From: Patiriisocius marinus
GTDB lineage: Bacteria > Bacteroidota > Bacteroidia > Flavobacteriales > Flavobacteriaceae
Length of the DNA: 64,000 nucleotides
Direction of reading: 5' to 3'
Assembly: GCF_008974325.1 (NCBI RefSeq)
Contig: NZ_BKCG01000004.1
Span: 62,001-126,000 of the forward strand
How positions within the stretch are numbered: the stretch's first letter is position 1; each line of letters opens with the position of its first letter. Positions 34,798-45,095 of the stretch are shown piece after piece. The position numbers and the translations under genes are program-made. The notes under the pieces are model-generated. The model did no database searches, was not told the origin of the DNA, and was given only the letters and a program-made list of their open reading frames with translations.

Positions 34798-36192
34798 TTA
34801 TTGACCTCTAAAGAATATAATGGTACTTAATGTTTTAATTACAATGCTAATATCGAGAAAAAGACTTCGATGTTTAATATAGTACAAATCGTATTGTAGT
34901 TTCTCTAAAGCATCTTCTTGAGTAGTACCATACTTTGCGTTAACTTGAGCCCAACCAGTAACTCCTGGCTTTACAATGTGCCTCACCTCGTAGAAAGGGA
35001 TTTTATCGGAAAGTTGTTTTACAAAAATTGGACGTTCTGGACGTGGCCCTATAACACTCATTTCGCCTTTAACGACATTGATAAACTGAGGAATTTCATC
35101 AAAACGCGATTTTCTTAAAAAACGACCAAATTTTGTTACTCTAGTATCACCAACACTAGCAAATTGAGCACCATTTTTTTCTGCATCAGTAACCATCGAA
35201 CGCAGTTTGAAAATTTTAAATGACTTTCCATTCCTACCTACTCGCTCCTGTGTATAAAACAATGGCCCTCTATTTCCAATTAAATTCCCAACAAGTAATA
35301 TTGGTAGTATCAAAATACCAAATGACAAACCTAAAAAAGAAAATAAAAAATCTAACACTCTATGAGAAAAGAGGTATAATTTATTGTGATTACTGCGGCT
35401 AAAGGGAAAATATCTATAAAAATCCTTATCTACATGTTGCACCGGAACTCGGTGTGTAATTTCCTCGTATACCTGTGTAAACTCTCTTATTGAAACACCA
35501 TCTTCTAATAAATGAATTAACTTATTATATAAACCAACAGTTATACCATCAGACTGTGGCGTTGCAATAACTACTTCTGAAATTGCCATTTCAAGTATTT
35601 CGCGTTCAGCAATAATAGGGTTTAAACGAGTTACCCCTTCTCTAACCGACTCACCTGTTTCGTTAGCTTTAGTACTTATAAAACCTACAACTTTATAATT
35701 AGGATCTGATATTTCTAATGAATTAATAATTCGGTTTACATCCTCTTCATTTGCAATTAACAAAACGCGTTTAAAGAATCTAGGTGCTGAAATAAGCACG
35801 ATATATAAATACCTCCATAGAAGTAACGCTAAGTTAATAGCGATATAGAAATACACAATTTGAAGTCGATTATCTGGAAGTACTGGGGTAAAAAAGGGTG
35901 TTAAAAGATAGAACAACACCGTTAATGAAGATGTGAGAATAACATTTTGAACCACAACTTCAAACTTGCTTGCTTTCTGTAAATTATAAAGTTCAAATAT
36001 GGTTCCAAATATAGTTAGGTATGAAGCCAATACAATAGACCATACCCAAAATTCTGAGTTGATTTTAAAGTAATCAAAATTAAATATTTGACCTAAAAAG
36101 TACAGCACACCTAAAACCGAAATAATATCCAAAACACGCAATAAAACTTTACGTTCAGAAATGTCAAAATGGATACTAGATTTTTTATTCAT
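34798..36192 (-). CDS. Polyprenyl-phosphate sugar-1-phosphate transferase
   Basis: A 464-residue initiating enzyme that moves a sugar phosphate onto undecaprenyl phosphate. About five N-terminal helices and a CoA-binding-like domain (WbaP/WcaJ layout) precede the bacterial sugar transferase domain (about 270-464) with KRVLDFLFS, the KLRSMVTDAE motif, the DEIPQFINVVKGEMSVIGPRPE signature and VKPGVTGWAQVN. Glucose or galactose is the usual substrate. It is the last gene of the minus-strand polysaccharide cluster, 78 bases after the preceding gene. Confidence 0.92.
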   Translation of the reverse strand: MNKKSSIHFDISERKVLLRVLDIISVLGVLYFLGQIFNFDYFKINSEFWVWSIVLASYLTIFGTIFELYNLQKASKFEVVVQNVILTSSLTVLFYLLTPFFTPVLPDNRLQIVYFYIAINLALLLWRYLYIVLISAPRFFKRVLLIANEEDVNRIINSLEISDPNYKVVGFISTKANETGESVREGVTRLNPIIAEREILEMAISEVVIATPQSDGITVGLYNKLIHLLEDGVSIREFTQVYEEITHRVPVQHVDKDFYRYFPFSRSNHNKLYLFSHRVLDFLFSFLGLSFGILILPILLVGNLIGNRGPLFYTQERVGRNGKSFKIFKLRSMVTDAEKNGAQFASVGDTRVTKFGRFLRKSRFDEIPQFINVVKGEMSVIGPRPERPIFVKQLSDKIPFYEVRHIVKPGVTGWAQVNAKYGTTQEDALEKLQYDLYYIKHRSLFLDISIVIKTLSTIIFFRGQ

Positions 36193-36270
36193 GCTAGGGA
36201 GTTAGTCGAGCTAAAAATAACAAAATCAAATTTGTTCGACTATTTAAATAATTCTTATTCCTGTAAGTAT

Positions 36271-37308
36271 TTACTTTAAAATTTCAAACCATTTATGCTT
36301 AATTATTTGCCAATCAAATTCTTCAACGCTATTACGAGCTGATTTTGAAATCTCTTTAGCAAAAGTTGGATTATCAACTAACTTTACAATAGCATCTACA
36401 AATGCAGTAACATTATTAGGTGCTACGGTTATACCATTTTTCCCATTAGCAACAATATATGGGATTCCCCCTACATTAGTAGTAACAACGGGGAGTCCTA
36501 AGGCCATTGCTTCTATAACACTTACGGGAGTATTATCGAAATTAGTGGTATTTATAAAAATATCGTGAGTTACAGATAATTCAATCCATTGTTTTTTAGA
36601 CAATAAACCGGTAAAATTTACCGGTAAATTATTAGCACTCGCATATTCTTTACAGTTAGCTAAACTTCCATCTTTCTCAGGTCCTACCATCGTAAGCGAA
36701 ACATCTATATTCCGTGATTTTAAAACCTCAACTAACTTTAAAGCTAACATTGGATTGTAAATTTCAGAAAATGACCGTACCCATAATAATTTAGTGGAAA
36801 TCTTCTCTCTTTCCAAAAATGGGTAATCATTAATTTTTATTGAATTCGGAATATAATTAGAAACATCATATCCTCTTTTTTCAAACTCATCAATTAAATA
36901 TTTTGATGGTGCTACTAAAGCTTTAGCATTTGTAAAGTATTGTCTACATAATGTAGGACTATTATCAAGTCTCGCAGGAAGATTTCCGCCGTGAAGTATT
37001 GCTATATAAGGAATTTTATATTGCCTACTTAATTTTCCAAGTGTGGTAGCGTAATAAAAGTTTTGAGTACTATACGTATCAATTATCAAAACATCAATTT
37101 GTATTTTGTATTTATAGAATGTTTGAATCATATCTATAAAACGTATCAACTTATTTTTCTTAGAAGAAGCTGTATAAACCTTAAACCCCTCATTGACTAA
37201 GTTTTCTGATAGAGTTTCTATTACGGTTGTAGTAAAACCTTTACCAGAAAGTTTATTCCCAATGTAAAGAATGCTTTTTTTATTTTTTTGCAAATTTGAG
37301 TCTAACAC
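36271..37308 (-). CDS. Glycosyltransferase family 4
   Basis: A 345-residue retaining GT-B enzyme. The N-terminal acceptor domain (YIGNKLSGKGFTTTVIETLSENL) precedes the nucleotide-sugar domain with the E-x7-E type motif (SVIEAMALGLPVVTTNVGGIPYIV). The start is GTG and shares one base with the stop of the upstream gene (TAGTG), a coupled junction. Donor and acceptor are unknown. Confidence 0.85.
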   Translation of the reverse strand: MLDSNLQKNKKSILYIGNKLSGKGFTTTVIETLSENLVNEGFKVYTASSKKNKLIRFIDMIQTFYKYKIQIDVLIIDTYSTQNFYYATTLGKLSRQYKIPYIAILHGGNLPARLDNSPTLCRQYFTNAKALVAPSKYLIDEFEKRGYDVSNYIPNSIKINDYPFLEREKISTKLLWVRSFSEIYNPMLALKLVEVLKSRNIDVSLTMVGPEKDGSLANCKEYASANNLPVNFTGLLSKKQWIELSVTHDIFINTTNFDNTPVSVIEAMALGLPVVTTNVGGIPYIVANGKNGITVAPNNVTAFVDAIVKLVDNPTFAKEISKSARNSVEEFDWQIIKHKWFEILK

Positions 37309-38903
37309 TAGTCGTTTTTAGGGAATTTATATAAAAATAGGCCGTTAACTTCGTGCACTTTTTCAAGCAGAAAAATTTCATCTTTTGTAAGCCAATAATC
37401 AATACCTAATGAAGAAATATAAGCATATTTTTCTATTTCAGAATTTATGGACGCTATTTTTTTTCTTTTCAGATACCAATCAATGAGCTTTTTAGGATTT
37501 CCCTCAATTATTATTGAAGCTCCTTTACCATCTAGCGCTACCGAACGTTTTGTACTAGGTCTAAAAAAGAAAGTTCTATAAAAAACAGCATCTTCAGGTA
37601 TATGTTCGTTTATATAATTTGAAATCATATCAAATCGTGCTTGCTTACTTTCAACAGGAGTAAATATGGTGGCAGTTTTAGGGAAAATATCTCTAGAAAT
37701 ATCATCTCCAATTAAGGGAACGTTATTGAAAATATTTTCAGAAGAAAATACTATTATTAAAAGGTAGAAAACTAATGCTATTTGACCAAATCTAATACTA
37801 ATATTTAATGATTTTGAAAAAAAATAAATCAAATAACCTATAGCAAAATAACCTGGCAAAATTGCTAATTTTTGAATACGAACTAATTGAAACGACATTC
37901 TAATATTTGTACCTAACAAATTATTTGCAAGGCTCTCTAATGGAATTGAGATTGTAGGAATAACGACTAATAAACAAGACAATAACGCTAATACCAAACT
38001 ATTTTTAAAATGTTCTTTATATTTAAAATACGTCCAACACAAAAGCCCAATTAAAGGCAATAAATAAAACAGATATCGCACTTTAAGCCATTGTTTTAAA
38101 AAGAGCCCCGTATCAAAGAAAAATGGTGCTATACGATCCCTTATTGCCTCTTGATAAAGAGCTGGATCGTAATCTAATGCAATTTCAGTTTTAGTAAAAT
38201 AAACAACTACAAAAGGAAGCATCCCCACAACAGTTGCAATTAGACTTAATGCAATTTGAAATAGAGATATTTTATATTTTTTCAGGTATTTAAGCAGCAA
38301 TAATAGCAAAAACCAAATCAGCACACCTCCTAACCCTGATATTGGATGAAAATTAAGAATAATCCCTAAAACTAAACCACCTATTATATACTTCCACTCA
38401 GTCTTTAAAAACAATACTATAAATGGTAAAGGAAGAAAGGCAGCATATAATGTTCTTGGCATCATTGTCCACATGTCTCCAATTCCCCACATTTCTGAGC
38501 CTGGTAACCAGACAACTCCTCTAACAAGGACTGACAGAAAAACAGCTAATAAAAAATGATTTTTAAACGCTTTAAAAAATAAGAAAAACCAAGTTAATCC
38601 ATATAATAAATTAGTTGCAAATAATAGAATATTAAGACCTTTTATATAATCGTAATTAACCCAAGATGAAATTTCACGCAGCGTAGAAATAAAAAACGGC
38701 GTATAATATTTAAAATTAGAAATATCGTCCGCAAAAAGATCTCCTTTATATAAATCAGGATTATCTAATTTTAAACACATAGGAATTATATTCTGCAAGT
38801 CTGACGAAATTGCACTATACCCTACTCCAATATTTTTAACAAAAAATGAACTTGCTATAATTAAATTTAGTATGATAGCTATTGCCCAATATCTTTTACT
38901 CAT
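37308..38903 (-). CDS. Polytopic membrane protein, possibly GT-C type
   Basis: A 531-residue integral membrane protein with some 11-13 helices and a soluble C-terminal part (about 430-531). Near the N-terminus a periplasmic loop contains acidic residues (SSDLQNI, GDLFADDISNF), an arrangement reminiscent of GT-C glycosyltransferases that use lipid-linked sugars. No named family is recognised. It overlaps the previous gene by 4 bases (ATGA) within the cluster, so it is surely part of polysaccharide assembly, but its precise role is open. Confidence 0.55.
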   Translation of the reverse strand: MSKRYWAIAIILNLIIASSFFVKNIGVGYSAISSDLQNIIPMCLKLDNPDLYKGDLFADDISNFKYYTPFFISTLREISSWVNYDYIKGLNILLFATNLLYGLTWFFLFFKAFKNHFLLAVFLSVLVRGVVWLPGSEMWGIGDMWTMMPRTLYAAFLPLPFIVLFLKTEWKYIIGGLVLGIILNFHPISGLGGVLIWFLLLLLLKYLKKYKISLFQIALSLIATVVGMLPFVVVYFTKTEIALDYDPALYQEAIRDRIAPFFFDTGLFLKQWLKVRYLFYLLPLIGLLCWTYFKYKEHFKNSLVLALLSCLLVVIPTISIPLESLANNLLGTNIRMSFQLVRIQKLAILPGYFAIGYLIYFFSKSLNISIRFGQIALVFYLLIIVFSSENIFNNVPLIGDDISRDIFPKTATIFTPVESKQARFDMISNYINEHIPEDAVFYRTFFFRPSTKRSVALDGKGASIIIEGNPKKLIDWYLKRKKIASINSEIEKYAYISSLGIDYWLTKDEIFLLEKVHEVNGLFLYKFPKND

Positions 38904-39838
38904 CGATCATTATTTGGGTTGTTTTGCATATCAAATTGTAATGCTTGCAGTAGTAGTTGAAATCCAACTATAATTAATAAAGCACTAATCATTATCGTAC
39001 CAACAGGCGTAAACTTTTCTAATAATGCATAATGATACCATTTATAGCTTCCAAAAATAACGCCTCCTAAAAACAAAGGCCAGCCAAAAATTATATAGAT
39101 AGATCCTATATTAAAATCATACATAAAATAGCTTTTCCAAATTCTCGAAATATATTTTTTAAATAGGTTTACTGAAAACAAAATTGGCATTTGAAAAAGC
39201 TTCATATTAGACGCTTCATCTCCATATATTGCAGGCATTCCTATTTCTTTAATTTTCCCTCTTTGAAAGTATAATTCACTAATAAGGGAGGTTTCAAAAA
39301 AGTAGTCGTTTGATATTTTATTAAAATCAAAGGCTTTAATATTTTCAGTAGCTATACATAAAAATCCATTATTAAAGTCAAAGCAATTCCAATATCCTGT
39401 AGAGATTTTACTTAAAAAAGATAGAAATAAATTACCCATTCGCCTAACAACAGGCATATTTTTTAATGCTTTAAAATCTCTAAATCTATTCCCTTTAGCC
39501 ATAGCATAGCCATCAACAATTACCGCTTTAGCTAAAGATGGAATATAAGTAGCATCCATTTGATCATCTGCATCTAATTTTACTACTGCTACAATGTGTT
39601 CAATACTTGTGGCATAGTTAAAGCCAAATTTAGTAGCACCTCCAACTCCCATATTTTCTGGAGTTTTTATTACTATAACTTGACTAATTTTATCAAGCTC
39701 TTTTATAGGTAAAGGTTGTGGGCTATTATCGTTAACAATAATAATTGCATCACTAAACATAAGTGCCTTCTCTACCACCTTCAAGATAAAGTCCTGGGCG
39801 TTATAATACGGTATTACAATAGCTATTTTTTCTTTCAT
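38900..39838 (-). CDS. GT2 glycosyltransferase with C-terminal membrane helices
   Basis: A 312-residue inverting GT-A enzyme of the dolichyl-phosphate-mannose synthase-like type. The N-terminus has VIPYYNAQDFI, the donor-binding NDNSPQ and the D-x-D motif LDADDQMD; two helices near 235-300 anchor it. It may make a polyprenyl-phosphate sugar used by the neighbouring GT-C-like protein. It overlaps the adjacent genes by 4 bases at both ends. Confidence 0.85.
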   Translation of the reverse strand: MKEKIAIVIPYYNAQDFILKVVEKALMFSDAIIIVNDNSPQPLPIKELDKISQVIVIKTPENMGVGGATKFGFNYATSIEHIVAVVKLDADDQMDATYIPSLAKAVIVDGYAMAKGNRFRDFKALKNMPVVRRMGNLFLSFLSKISTGYWNCFDFNNGFLCIATENIKAFDFNKISNDYFFETSLISELYFQRGKIKEIGMPAIYGDEASNMKLFQMPILFSVNLFKKYISRIWKSYFMYDFNIGSIYIIFGWPLFLGGVIFGSYKWYHYALLEKFTPVGTIMISALLIIVGFQLLLQALQFDMQNNPNNDR

Positions 39839-41148
39839 TCTTTCTTAAGAAATGTAAGTGGTTTAACAATTAGTGCTGCCATCAATAAAAACAGTCCTAA
39901 CAATGCGAACAATGGTCTATAAATATACAGGTGTTCTCCAAAATACAAAGACACAATCATAGCGAATACAAGACCGTTTAATGAAGCTCTAATAGATGGT
40001 AACTTTCCTTTTACAATTGTAAGATACGAAAGTAACCAAGTCATAAAAAAATAAAGCCCCACGAGTCCTACTTCATTAATTAAAGAAAGGTATTGGTTGT
40101 GTGCAGAGAAACCGATTAACAATCTATTATTAAGCCCTATTCCAAAAGGGATTATGTATGGCCTTTCGGCTAAATAAATTACATATTGTTTGTGCAAATA
40201 ATTTCTTCCCGATCCTAGATCATCATAAATTCCTGTAAAATCTTCTACAGTGTTAACATCTCCTGGGCCTGTAATTTTATTTGTAATCCTACCTTTAATA
40301 GTATCATCTATTAATTCAATAATTTGAGGGTTTGTGTATGTTAAAATAAAAAAACCAATTAAAGTATATATTGAAATTTGAAAAGCCCTCCCCATATTTC
40401 TCAGAAAAAAGTATACTAAAAAGATGATACCAGCTACATAAGTAGTTCTAGACCCTGTTATCAGTATTACTATAGCAGCAATACCAATAGCACTATAAAT
40501 GTAGGGCCTAAAGATTTTAAGAGGTTTTATGAAAACTGCAGACATTAAAAAAGCTAATGAAATGAGCATGGTCATTCCTAAAACAATTTTATTAGGGCCA
40601 AGGGTGCCAGATAAAAAACCATCATAACTTAATGCATACTCTCTATTCCATAAAAAGGGTATAATACCAAGGTTTTGAAATAACACAATTAAACCCTCTA
40701 AAATAACCAATGAAGCTATTAAATAAACAAACTTTTTATAGCGTTTGATGGTGTTTACTGATGTGTAAATTAACACAGCCCCAATAAAAAACACCCACAT
40801 ATGGTATAAGTAGAGAAAACTCTGAATAAACCAAACCATCCTATTTAAGAAAAAAGAAAAAACCAATGTAGCTACCAGCATTATTGCACAATACACAGCA
40901 AACCTTTTAAATTTATTAAAAAAAAGTATTCGACTAATTTGAACATTAATTGCATTGAAGAACTTTAAATAATGAACCATTAAAAAAACACCAACTACAT
41001 CATACAATCTAAATTCATTATTACCCGTTAAAGAATATTTTAGAACCGGCAGATTATAAAAATAACTTACAATCAACAAAAACAACAACACGTTTACGTA
41101 TGTATTGTTGATAAATGGTAATGCTATATTTTTTTTTGATAAACTCAA
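39835..41148 (-). CDS. O-antigen polymerase/ligase-like protein (Wzy/WaaL)
   Basis: A 437-residue membrane protein with about 11-12 helices and a large periplasmic loop (about 275-345) that contains the ligase/polymerase pattern SGRNYLHKQYV and the downstream SAHNQYLSLINEVGLVGL. These HN-x-Y-L features are shared by O-antigen ligases and Wzy polymerases; the two cannot be told apart here. The start is TTG with no nearby in-frame ATG. Confidence 0.8.
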   Translation of the reverse strand: MSLSKKNIALPFINNTYVNVLLFLLIVSYFYNLPVLKYSLTGNNEFRLYDVVGVFLMVHYLKFFNAINVQISRILFFNKFKRFAVYCAIMLVATLVFSFFLNRMVWFIQSFLYLYHMWVFFIGAVLIYTSVNTIKRYKKFVYLIASLVILEGLIVLFQNLGIIPFLWNREYALSYDGFLSGTLGPNKIVLGMTMLISLAFLMSAVFIKPLKIFRPYIYSAIGIAAIVILITGSRTTYVAGIIFLVYFFLRNMGRAFQISIYTLIGFFILTYTNPQIIELIDDTIKGRITNKITGPGDVNTVEDFTGIYDDLGSGRNYLHKQYVIYLAERPYIIPFGIGLNNRLLIGFSAHNQYLSLINEVGLVGLYFFMTWLLSYLTIVKGKLPSIRASLNGLVFAMIVSLYFGEHLYIYRPLFALLGLFLLMAALIVKPLTFLKKE

Positions 41149-41247
41149 ATTGAGGAATAAAAGGCTTGTATGTTAGATAAGGTTGCTCTTTCTGTAAAGT
41201 TAGTTTGTATATAATTATTATTTATTTAAAAACTAATGAATTATTCT

Positions 41248-42312
41248 TTAAGCAGTTTTATAAATATTAAAAAGCTGTTTATTGATTTTCTTAAATGAAT
41301 ATTCATTCCTTATATGATTATGAAAACTCTCCCCATCTATTTGAGCTTTTTTATTATTTTCTAAATAATAGATTATTGCATCAGCCAATTCATTACTATT
41401 ACGTTTCGCAACAACTTTTCCAAAATCTCTAACTACTTCTTTACATTGACCTACATCAGTACAAACAACTGGTAATCCAACAATACCATATTCTAATAAA
41501 CTTACTGGCAGACCCTCAGAGACTGATGAAAGAACTCCTATTTTAGCCTGTTTTAACAAAGGAGCTACATTCTGCTGTGAACCTAAAACAAAAACATCTT
41601 TAATTTTCTCATCCTCAATTTTAGATAATATTGACTCACTTGTAAAATCATTATTGCAATTTCCAATTAAATGCAAACTCGCTTTTTTTATTTTGCTTTT
41701 CACTATTACAAATGCATCTAAAAGCGTAATATGGTCCTTTTGAGGTCTCATATTTGCAACACAAACAATTCTAAAGCTTTCGTCGCCATTTAATAATACT
41801 GAAAAGTTTGAATTACTATTTAATGAAACAAAATTAGGTAAGTAAAATACATTATTACAAGACAGTCTGCTTTCTGACCAATATTTTAAAACATTATTTA
41901 CAGCTATAATAGCATTAAATTTTAGTGAGCAAAGCTTAAGTATTCTGTAATTTCTATTTGCTAACATCTCACTATTACCATAATGGTCATGCCAAATTAA
42001 GGTTAAAGATGGTATCACTAATTTCAATAGTGTAGCAAAGAAAAAGCTGCTTGAATGTGCGTGTACAATAGTAATCTCATTATTTACAACAAATCTTTTT
42101 AATTTTTTAAAAGCTTCAAAGTCAAAAATTCCTTTTTTATCTAAAAATAAATAATTCACTTTTGCTAAAAGATTAATTTTCATATCACCTTCTGCACGTG
42201 TTGCACATAAAAAAGAATCTATATTTGATAATGCTAGTTCGTTAGCGAAGGATACTGCCATACGTTCAGCTCCCCCAAGATTTAAACTATCAATTAATTG
42301 TAGTACCCTCAT
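41248..42312 (-). CDS. Glycosyltransferase family 4
   Basis: A 354-residue GT-B enzyme. LIDSLNLGGAERMAVSFANEL at the N-terminus is the typical GT4 acceptor-side start; the C-terminal motif is SEGLPVSLLEYGIVGLPVVCTDVG. The start overlaps the stop of the upstream GT gene by 4 bases (ATGA). Specificity is unknown. Confidence 0.87.
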   Translation of the reverse strand: MRVLQLIDSLNLGGAERMAVSFANELALSNIDSFLCATRAEGDMKINLLAKVNYLFLDKKGIFDFEAFKKLKRFVVNNEITIVHAHSSSFFFATLLKLVIPSLTLIWHDHYGNSEMLANRNYRILKLCSLKFNAIIAVNNVLKYWSESRLSCNNVFYLPNFVSLNSNSNFSVLLNGDESFRIVCVANMRPQKDHITLLDAFVIVKSKIKKASLHLIGNCNNDFTSESILSKIEDEKIKDVFVLGSQQNVAPLLKQAKIGVLSSVSEGLPVSLLEYGIVGLPVVCTDVGQCKEVVRDFGKVVAKRNSNELADAIIYYLENNKKAQIDGESFHNHIRNEYSFKKINKQLFNIYKTA

Positions 42313-43421
42313 TTAAGTAATTTTAAAATTTCAGCTTCAAACGTATCTAAAGTATATTCTTGTGACCATTGCTTAGCTTTATTAGACATTTCTTGCAACT
42401 TTTTTGGATATTCAAGTTGCTCTAATAAAACAGCTAAATCTTGTTGCTTTATCGTAGACATTAAAATACCACGTGCTCCAAAATCTAACATCCAAGGAAC
42501 ACAAGATATATGAGTCACTATAGGTATTACTCCCCAAAACATTGCCTCTGCAACCACCTTTGGCCACCCTTCAGATTTTGACGGAAGTATCAGAAAACTA
42601 CTGTCTTTATATGCCTGTTGCACCTCTGCAGCGGCTTTATTTCCTCTAAACTTAATAACATTGTTTAATTGATGATCCAGCACGTAAGTTTCTAAAATGG
42701 CTCTTTCTACTCCATCTCCATATAATTCTAACGTACATTGTGTACCACTTTTAACAAGTGATTCTATAAGTTTAATAGCATATAACGGTCTTTTTCCAGA
42801 AACCAAACTACCTACAAATAAAAATTTATATGGTGCTTTAAATACTTTAGGAGGAGTACCTATTATTTCTTTTTTGGTGTATGAAGCTGTAAAAAACGAC
42901 TTAATGTTTTTAGATTGATTTGGCCAATCTCCATAAACCAAAACGTTCATGTTTTTAGTTAAAAAAGTATTAGCTAATATCCATTTCTGTAGTCGGTAGC
43001 TTAAAGGTTGTATCGCTTTAGGATCCCAATTCCCTGCATATTTAGCTGTTTTAATTTTCTTCGGAAATAGCACTTGAACAAAGCATCCTATAAGCCCAAT
43101 ATTTGAAGGGCATCGTAAATGAATATGGTCGGCTCGTTTCATCTGAACCATCATTTTAAAGAAAATAGATGGTAAGACCAATGCACTTTTTAAAAGCCCT
43201 AGAATAGAACCTCCGTATATACTTGGTATAGAAACCACCTCTATGTTACTATTATCAAAAGATGATGTAAGCAGTTTCTTCTTGTATTTTGTAGGTGAAA
43301 GAATAACAGGTTTCTCAACTTTATCAAACCATAAATTCATTTCTTTCACATAAGGAGCGTAACTATATATAGCACTTTCTTTATGCAATGATGGAGCAAG
43401 AGTAATAACTAAAAAACGCAT
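42309..43421 (-). CDS. Glycosyltransferase family 4
   Basis: A 370-residue GT-B enzyme with LVSGKRPLYAIKLIESL in the inter-domain region and SEGWPKVVAEAMFWGVIPIVT as the sugar-nucleotide motif. The start shares one base with the upstream stop (TAATG). An unusual internal stretch (AKYAGNWDPKA) belongs to a subgroup seen in flavobacterial clusters. Confidence 0.85.
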   Translation of the reverse strand: MRFLVITLAPSLHKESAIYSYAPYVKEMNLWFDKVEKPVILSPTKYKKKLLTSSFDNSNIEVVSIPSIYGGSILGLLKSALVLPSIFFKMMVQMKRADHIHLRCPSNIGLIGCFVQVLFPKKIKTAKYAGNWDPKAIQPLSYRLQKWILANTFLTKNMNVLVYGDWPNQSKNIKSFFTASYTKKEIIGTPPKVFKAPYKFLFVGSLVSGKRPLYAIKLIESLVKSGTQCTLELYGDGVERAILETYVLDHQLNNVIKFRGNKAAAEVQQAYKDSSFLILPSKSEGWPKVVAEAMFWGVIPIVTHISCVPWMLDFGARGILMSTIKQQDLAVLLEQLEYPKKLQEMSNKAKQWSQEYTLDTFEAEILKLLK

Positions 43422-43963
43422 TAGATATACTCATTTGAACTATTAGCACTTACTTGAACTGCAGGAACACCTAAAACAGTAGTTCCATTTTCAACATCAC
43501 GATGCACTAAACTATTTGCGCCTAATACAGCATTATCCCCTACTTGTATTTTACCAACCACCGTGGTATTTGCACCTATATAAACATTGTTTCCTATTAT
43601 TGGAACGCCGCGACGCTCTCCCCTGCCACTTACACCTATAGTAACTCCTTGCGAAATATTACAGTTATTACCAATAATAGCTTTTGAATTAATAATAATC
43701 TGTCCAAAATGCCCAATATAAAATGAATGACCAATGGAAGCAGCATAAGGAATTGAAATACCTGTAAGTATTTCAATCCATTTTAAATGAATAACACTAA
43801 ATACGAGAAGTACCTTTTTGATAAGTTTAGGAAGGTTACTTTTATAAATAGCATTCGCAGTTCTATAAGCAAACAATGCCCAAAGACCTTGCTGCGTTAT
43901 TAAAAGCACTAAAGTACTTTTACCAGAATAATCTTTATATTTTTTTATATCAGTATTAAACAA
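43421..43963 (-). CDS. Left-handed beta-helix acetyltransferase
   Basis: A 180-residue hexapeptide-repeat protein of the serine/colanic acid acetyltransferase type. After an N-terminal helical segment the repeats run from about residue 75 to 165 (GHFGQIIINSKAIIGNNCNIS, GVSGRGERRGVPIIGNNVYIG). It probably puts acetyl groups on a sugar of the glycan; a true serine acetyltransferase for cysteine synthesis is less likely in this context. The start is TTG. Confidence 0.8.
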   Translation of the reverse strand: MFNTDIKKYKDYSGKSTLVLLITQQGLWALFAYRTANAIYKSNLPKLIKKVLLVFSVIHLKWIEILTGISIPYAASIGHSFYIGHFGQIIINSKAIIGNNCNISQGVTIGVSGRGERRGVPIIGNNVYIGANTTVVGKIQVGDNAVLGANSLVHRDVENGTTVLGVPAVQVSANSSNEYI

Positions 43964-43967
43964 TTTC

Positions 43968-45095
43968 CTAATTTATTAACGATTTATAAAATGCAGTATT
44001 CTCTTCTACTATTTTATGCTTCTCAAATTTCTGCATTACCTGTTGTCTCCCTTTTTTTCCTAAACTATTAGCTGCCTTTTTGTTTTCAATACACCAAAGC
44101 ATTTTTTCAGCAATATCTACTGGGTCATATACATCGCAAAGCAAGCCTGTATGCATATGTTGTATTGTTTCAGGACCTGGACCATATTGTGAAAATACAA
44201 CAGGTTTTTCAAGCAGCATTGCTTCTAAAGTAACAAGACCTTGTGTTTCCATATGTGATGGAAATATACAAAATAATGCACTTGCGTATTTGATATTTAA
44301 CTCGGTTCTAGATATAGCGCCGTGAAAATGAACATTCTCAAAATACGATGCTGAATATTTCTTTTTAAGGGCATCTATAAACGAATCTCCATTTGGATAC
44401 AACCAATCACGACCATACAAATCTAAATGCATCTTGGGATATTTATCTTTTACTAACTGAAATGCTTCAACCAATTCAAATACTCCCTTTTTTTCGCAAA
44501 TAGTACCTGCAAAAAGAACCCTATTTTCGGTTACTGAAACATCTGGAATTGTTAATGCAGTATCAATTGGGTTATTAATTATTTTCAAAGGCTTTGTTCC
44601 ATATGTTATATACTTTTCAGTATGCGTTTTCACATAATTAGAAACCGCTATAAAAGCATCAGCATTTTTAAACGATTTTTTTTCTCTCTTCCCTTTAATT
44701 GGATCAATGTCACGTTTTTCTGCTTCCGCAAAAAAATGGTGTCCTCCGTGTAATCTAATAACCTTTTTATAGGATGCATTTTTTGATAAATAAGCACAAT
44801 CCAACTCAGATGTTTCTACAATATCAATAGCTGTTGTTTTCTGTATTCTTTTAAGCTCTTTATTTATTCGGATAAAATTCTCAATATATCTAGCAACTGG
44901 TGAAATAGGTTTTGGTAATCTAATTAATTGTACTCCATTATCTTCTAAAATCACTTTTTTAGAATCCTCACCTATTCCTAACACAATTGCTGTATGCCCA
45001 TCTTTAACCAGCTCACGTGCAAAGGTTTGTACAAAAGTGCCCTTACCTCCTGGAGCCCAAGTTGGGTATTCGTTAGATATAAAAACTATGTTCAC
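43968..45095 (-). CDS. Glycosyltransferase family 4
   Basis: A 375-residue GT-B enzyme starting with GTG (MNIVFISNEYPTWAPGGKGTFVQT). VLFAGTICEKKGVFELVEAF and SHMETQGLVTLEAMLLEKPVVFSQYGPGPE are the donor-side motifs. It is followed after 4 bases by the acetyltransferase gene. Confidence 0.87.
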   Translation of the reverse strand: MNIVFISNEYPTWAPGGKGTFVQTFARELVKDGHTAIVLGIGEDSKKVILEDNGVQLIRLPKPISPVARYIENFIRINKELKRIQKTTAIDIVETSELDCAYLSKNASYKKVIRLHGGHHFFAEAEKRDIDPIKGKREKKSFKNADAFIAVSNYVKTHTEKYITYGTKPLKIINNPIDTALTIPDVSVTENRVLFAGTICEKKGVFELVEAFQLVKDKYPKMHLDLYGRDWLYPNGDSFIDALKKKYSASYFENVHFHGAISRTELNIKYASALFCIFPSHMETQGLVTLEAMLLEKPVVFSQYGPGPETIQHMHTGLLCDVYDPVDIAEKMLWCIENKKAANSLGKKGRQQVMQKFEKHKIVEENTAFYKSLIN

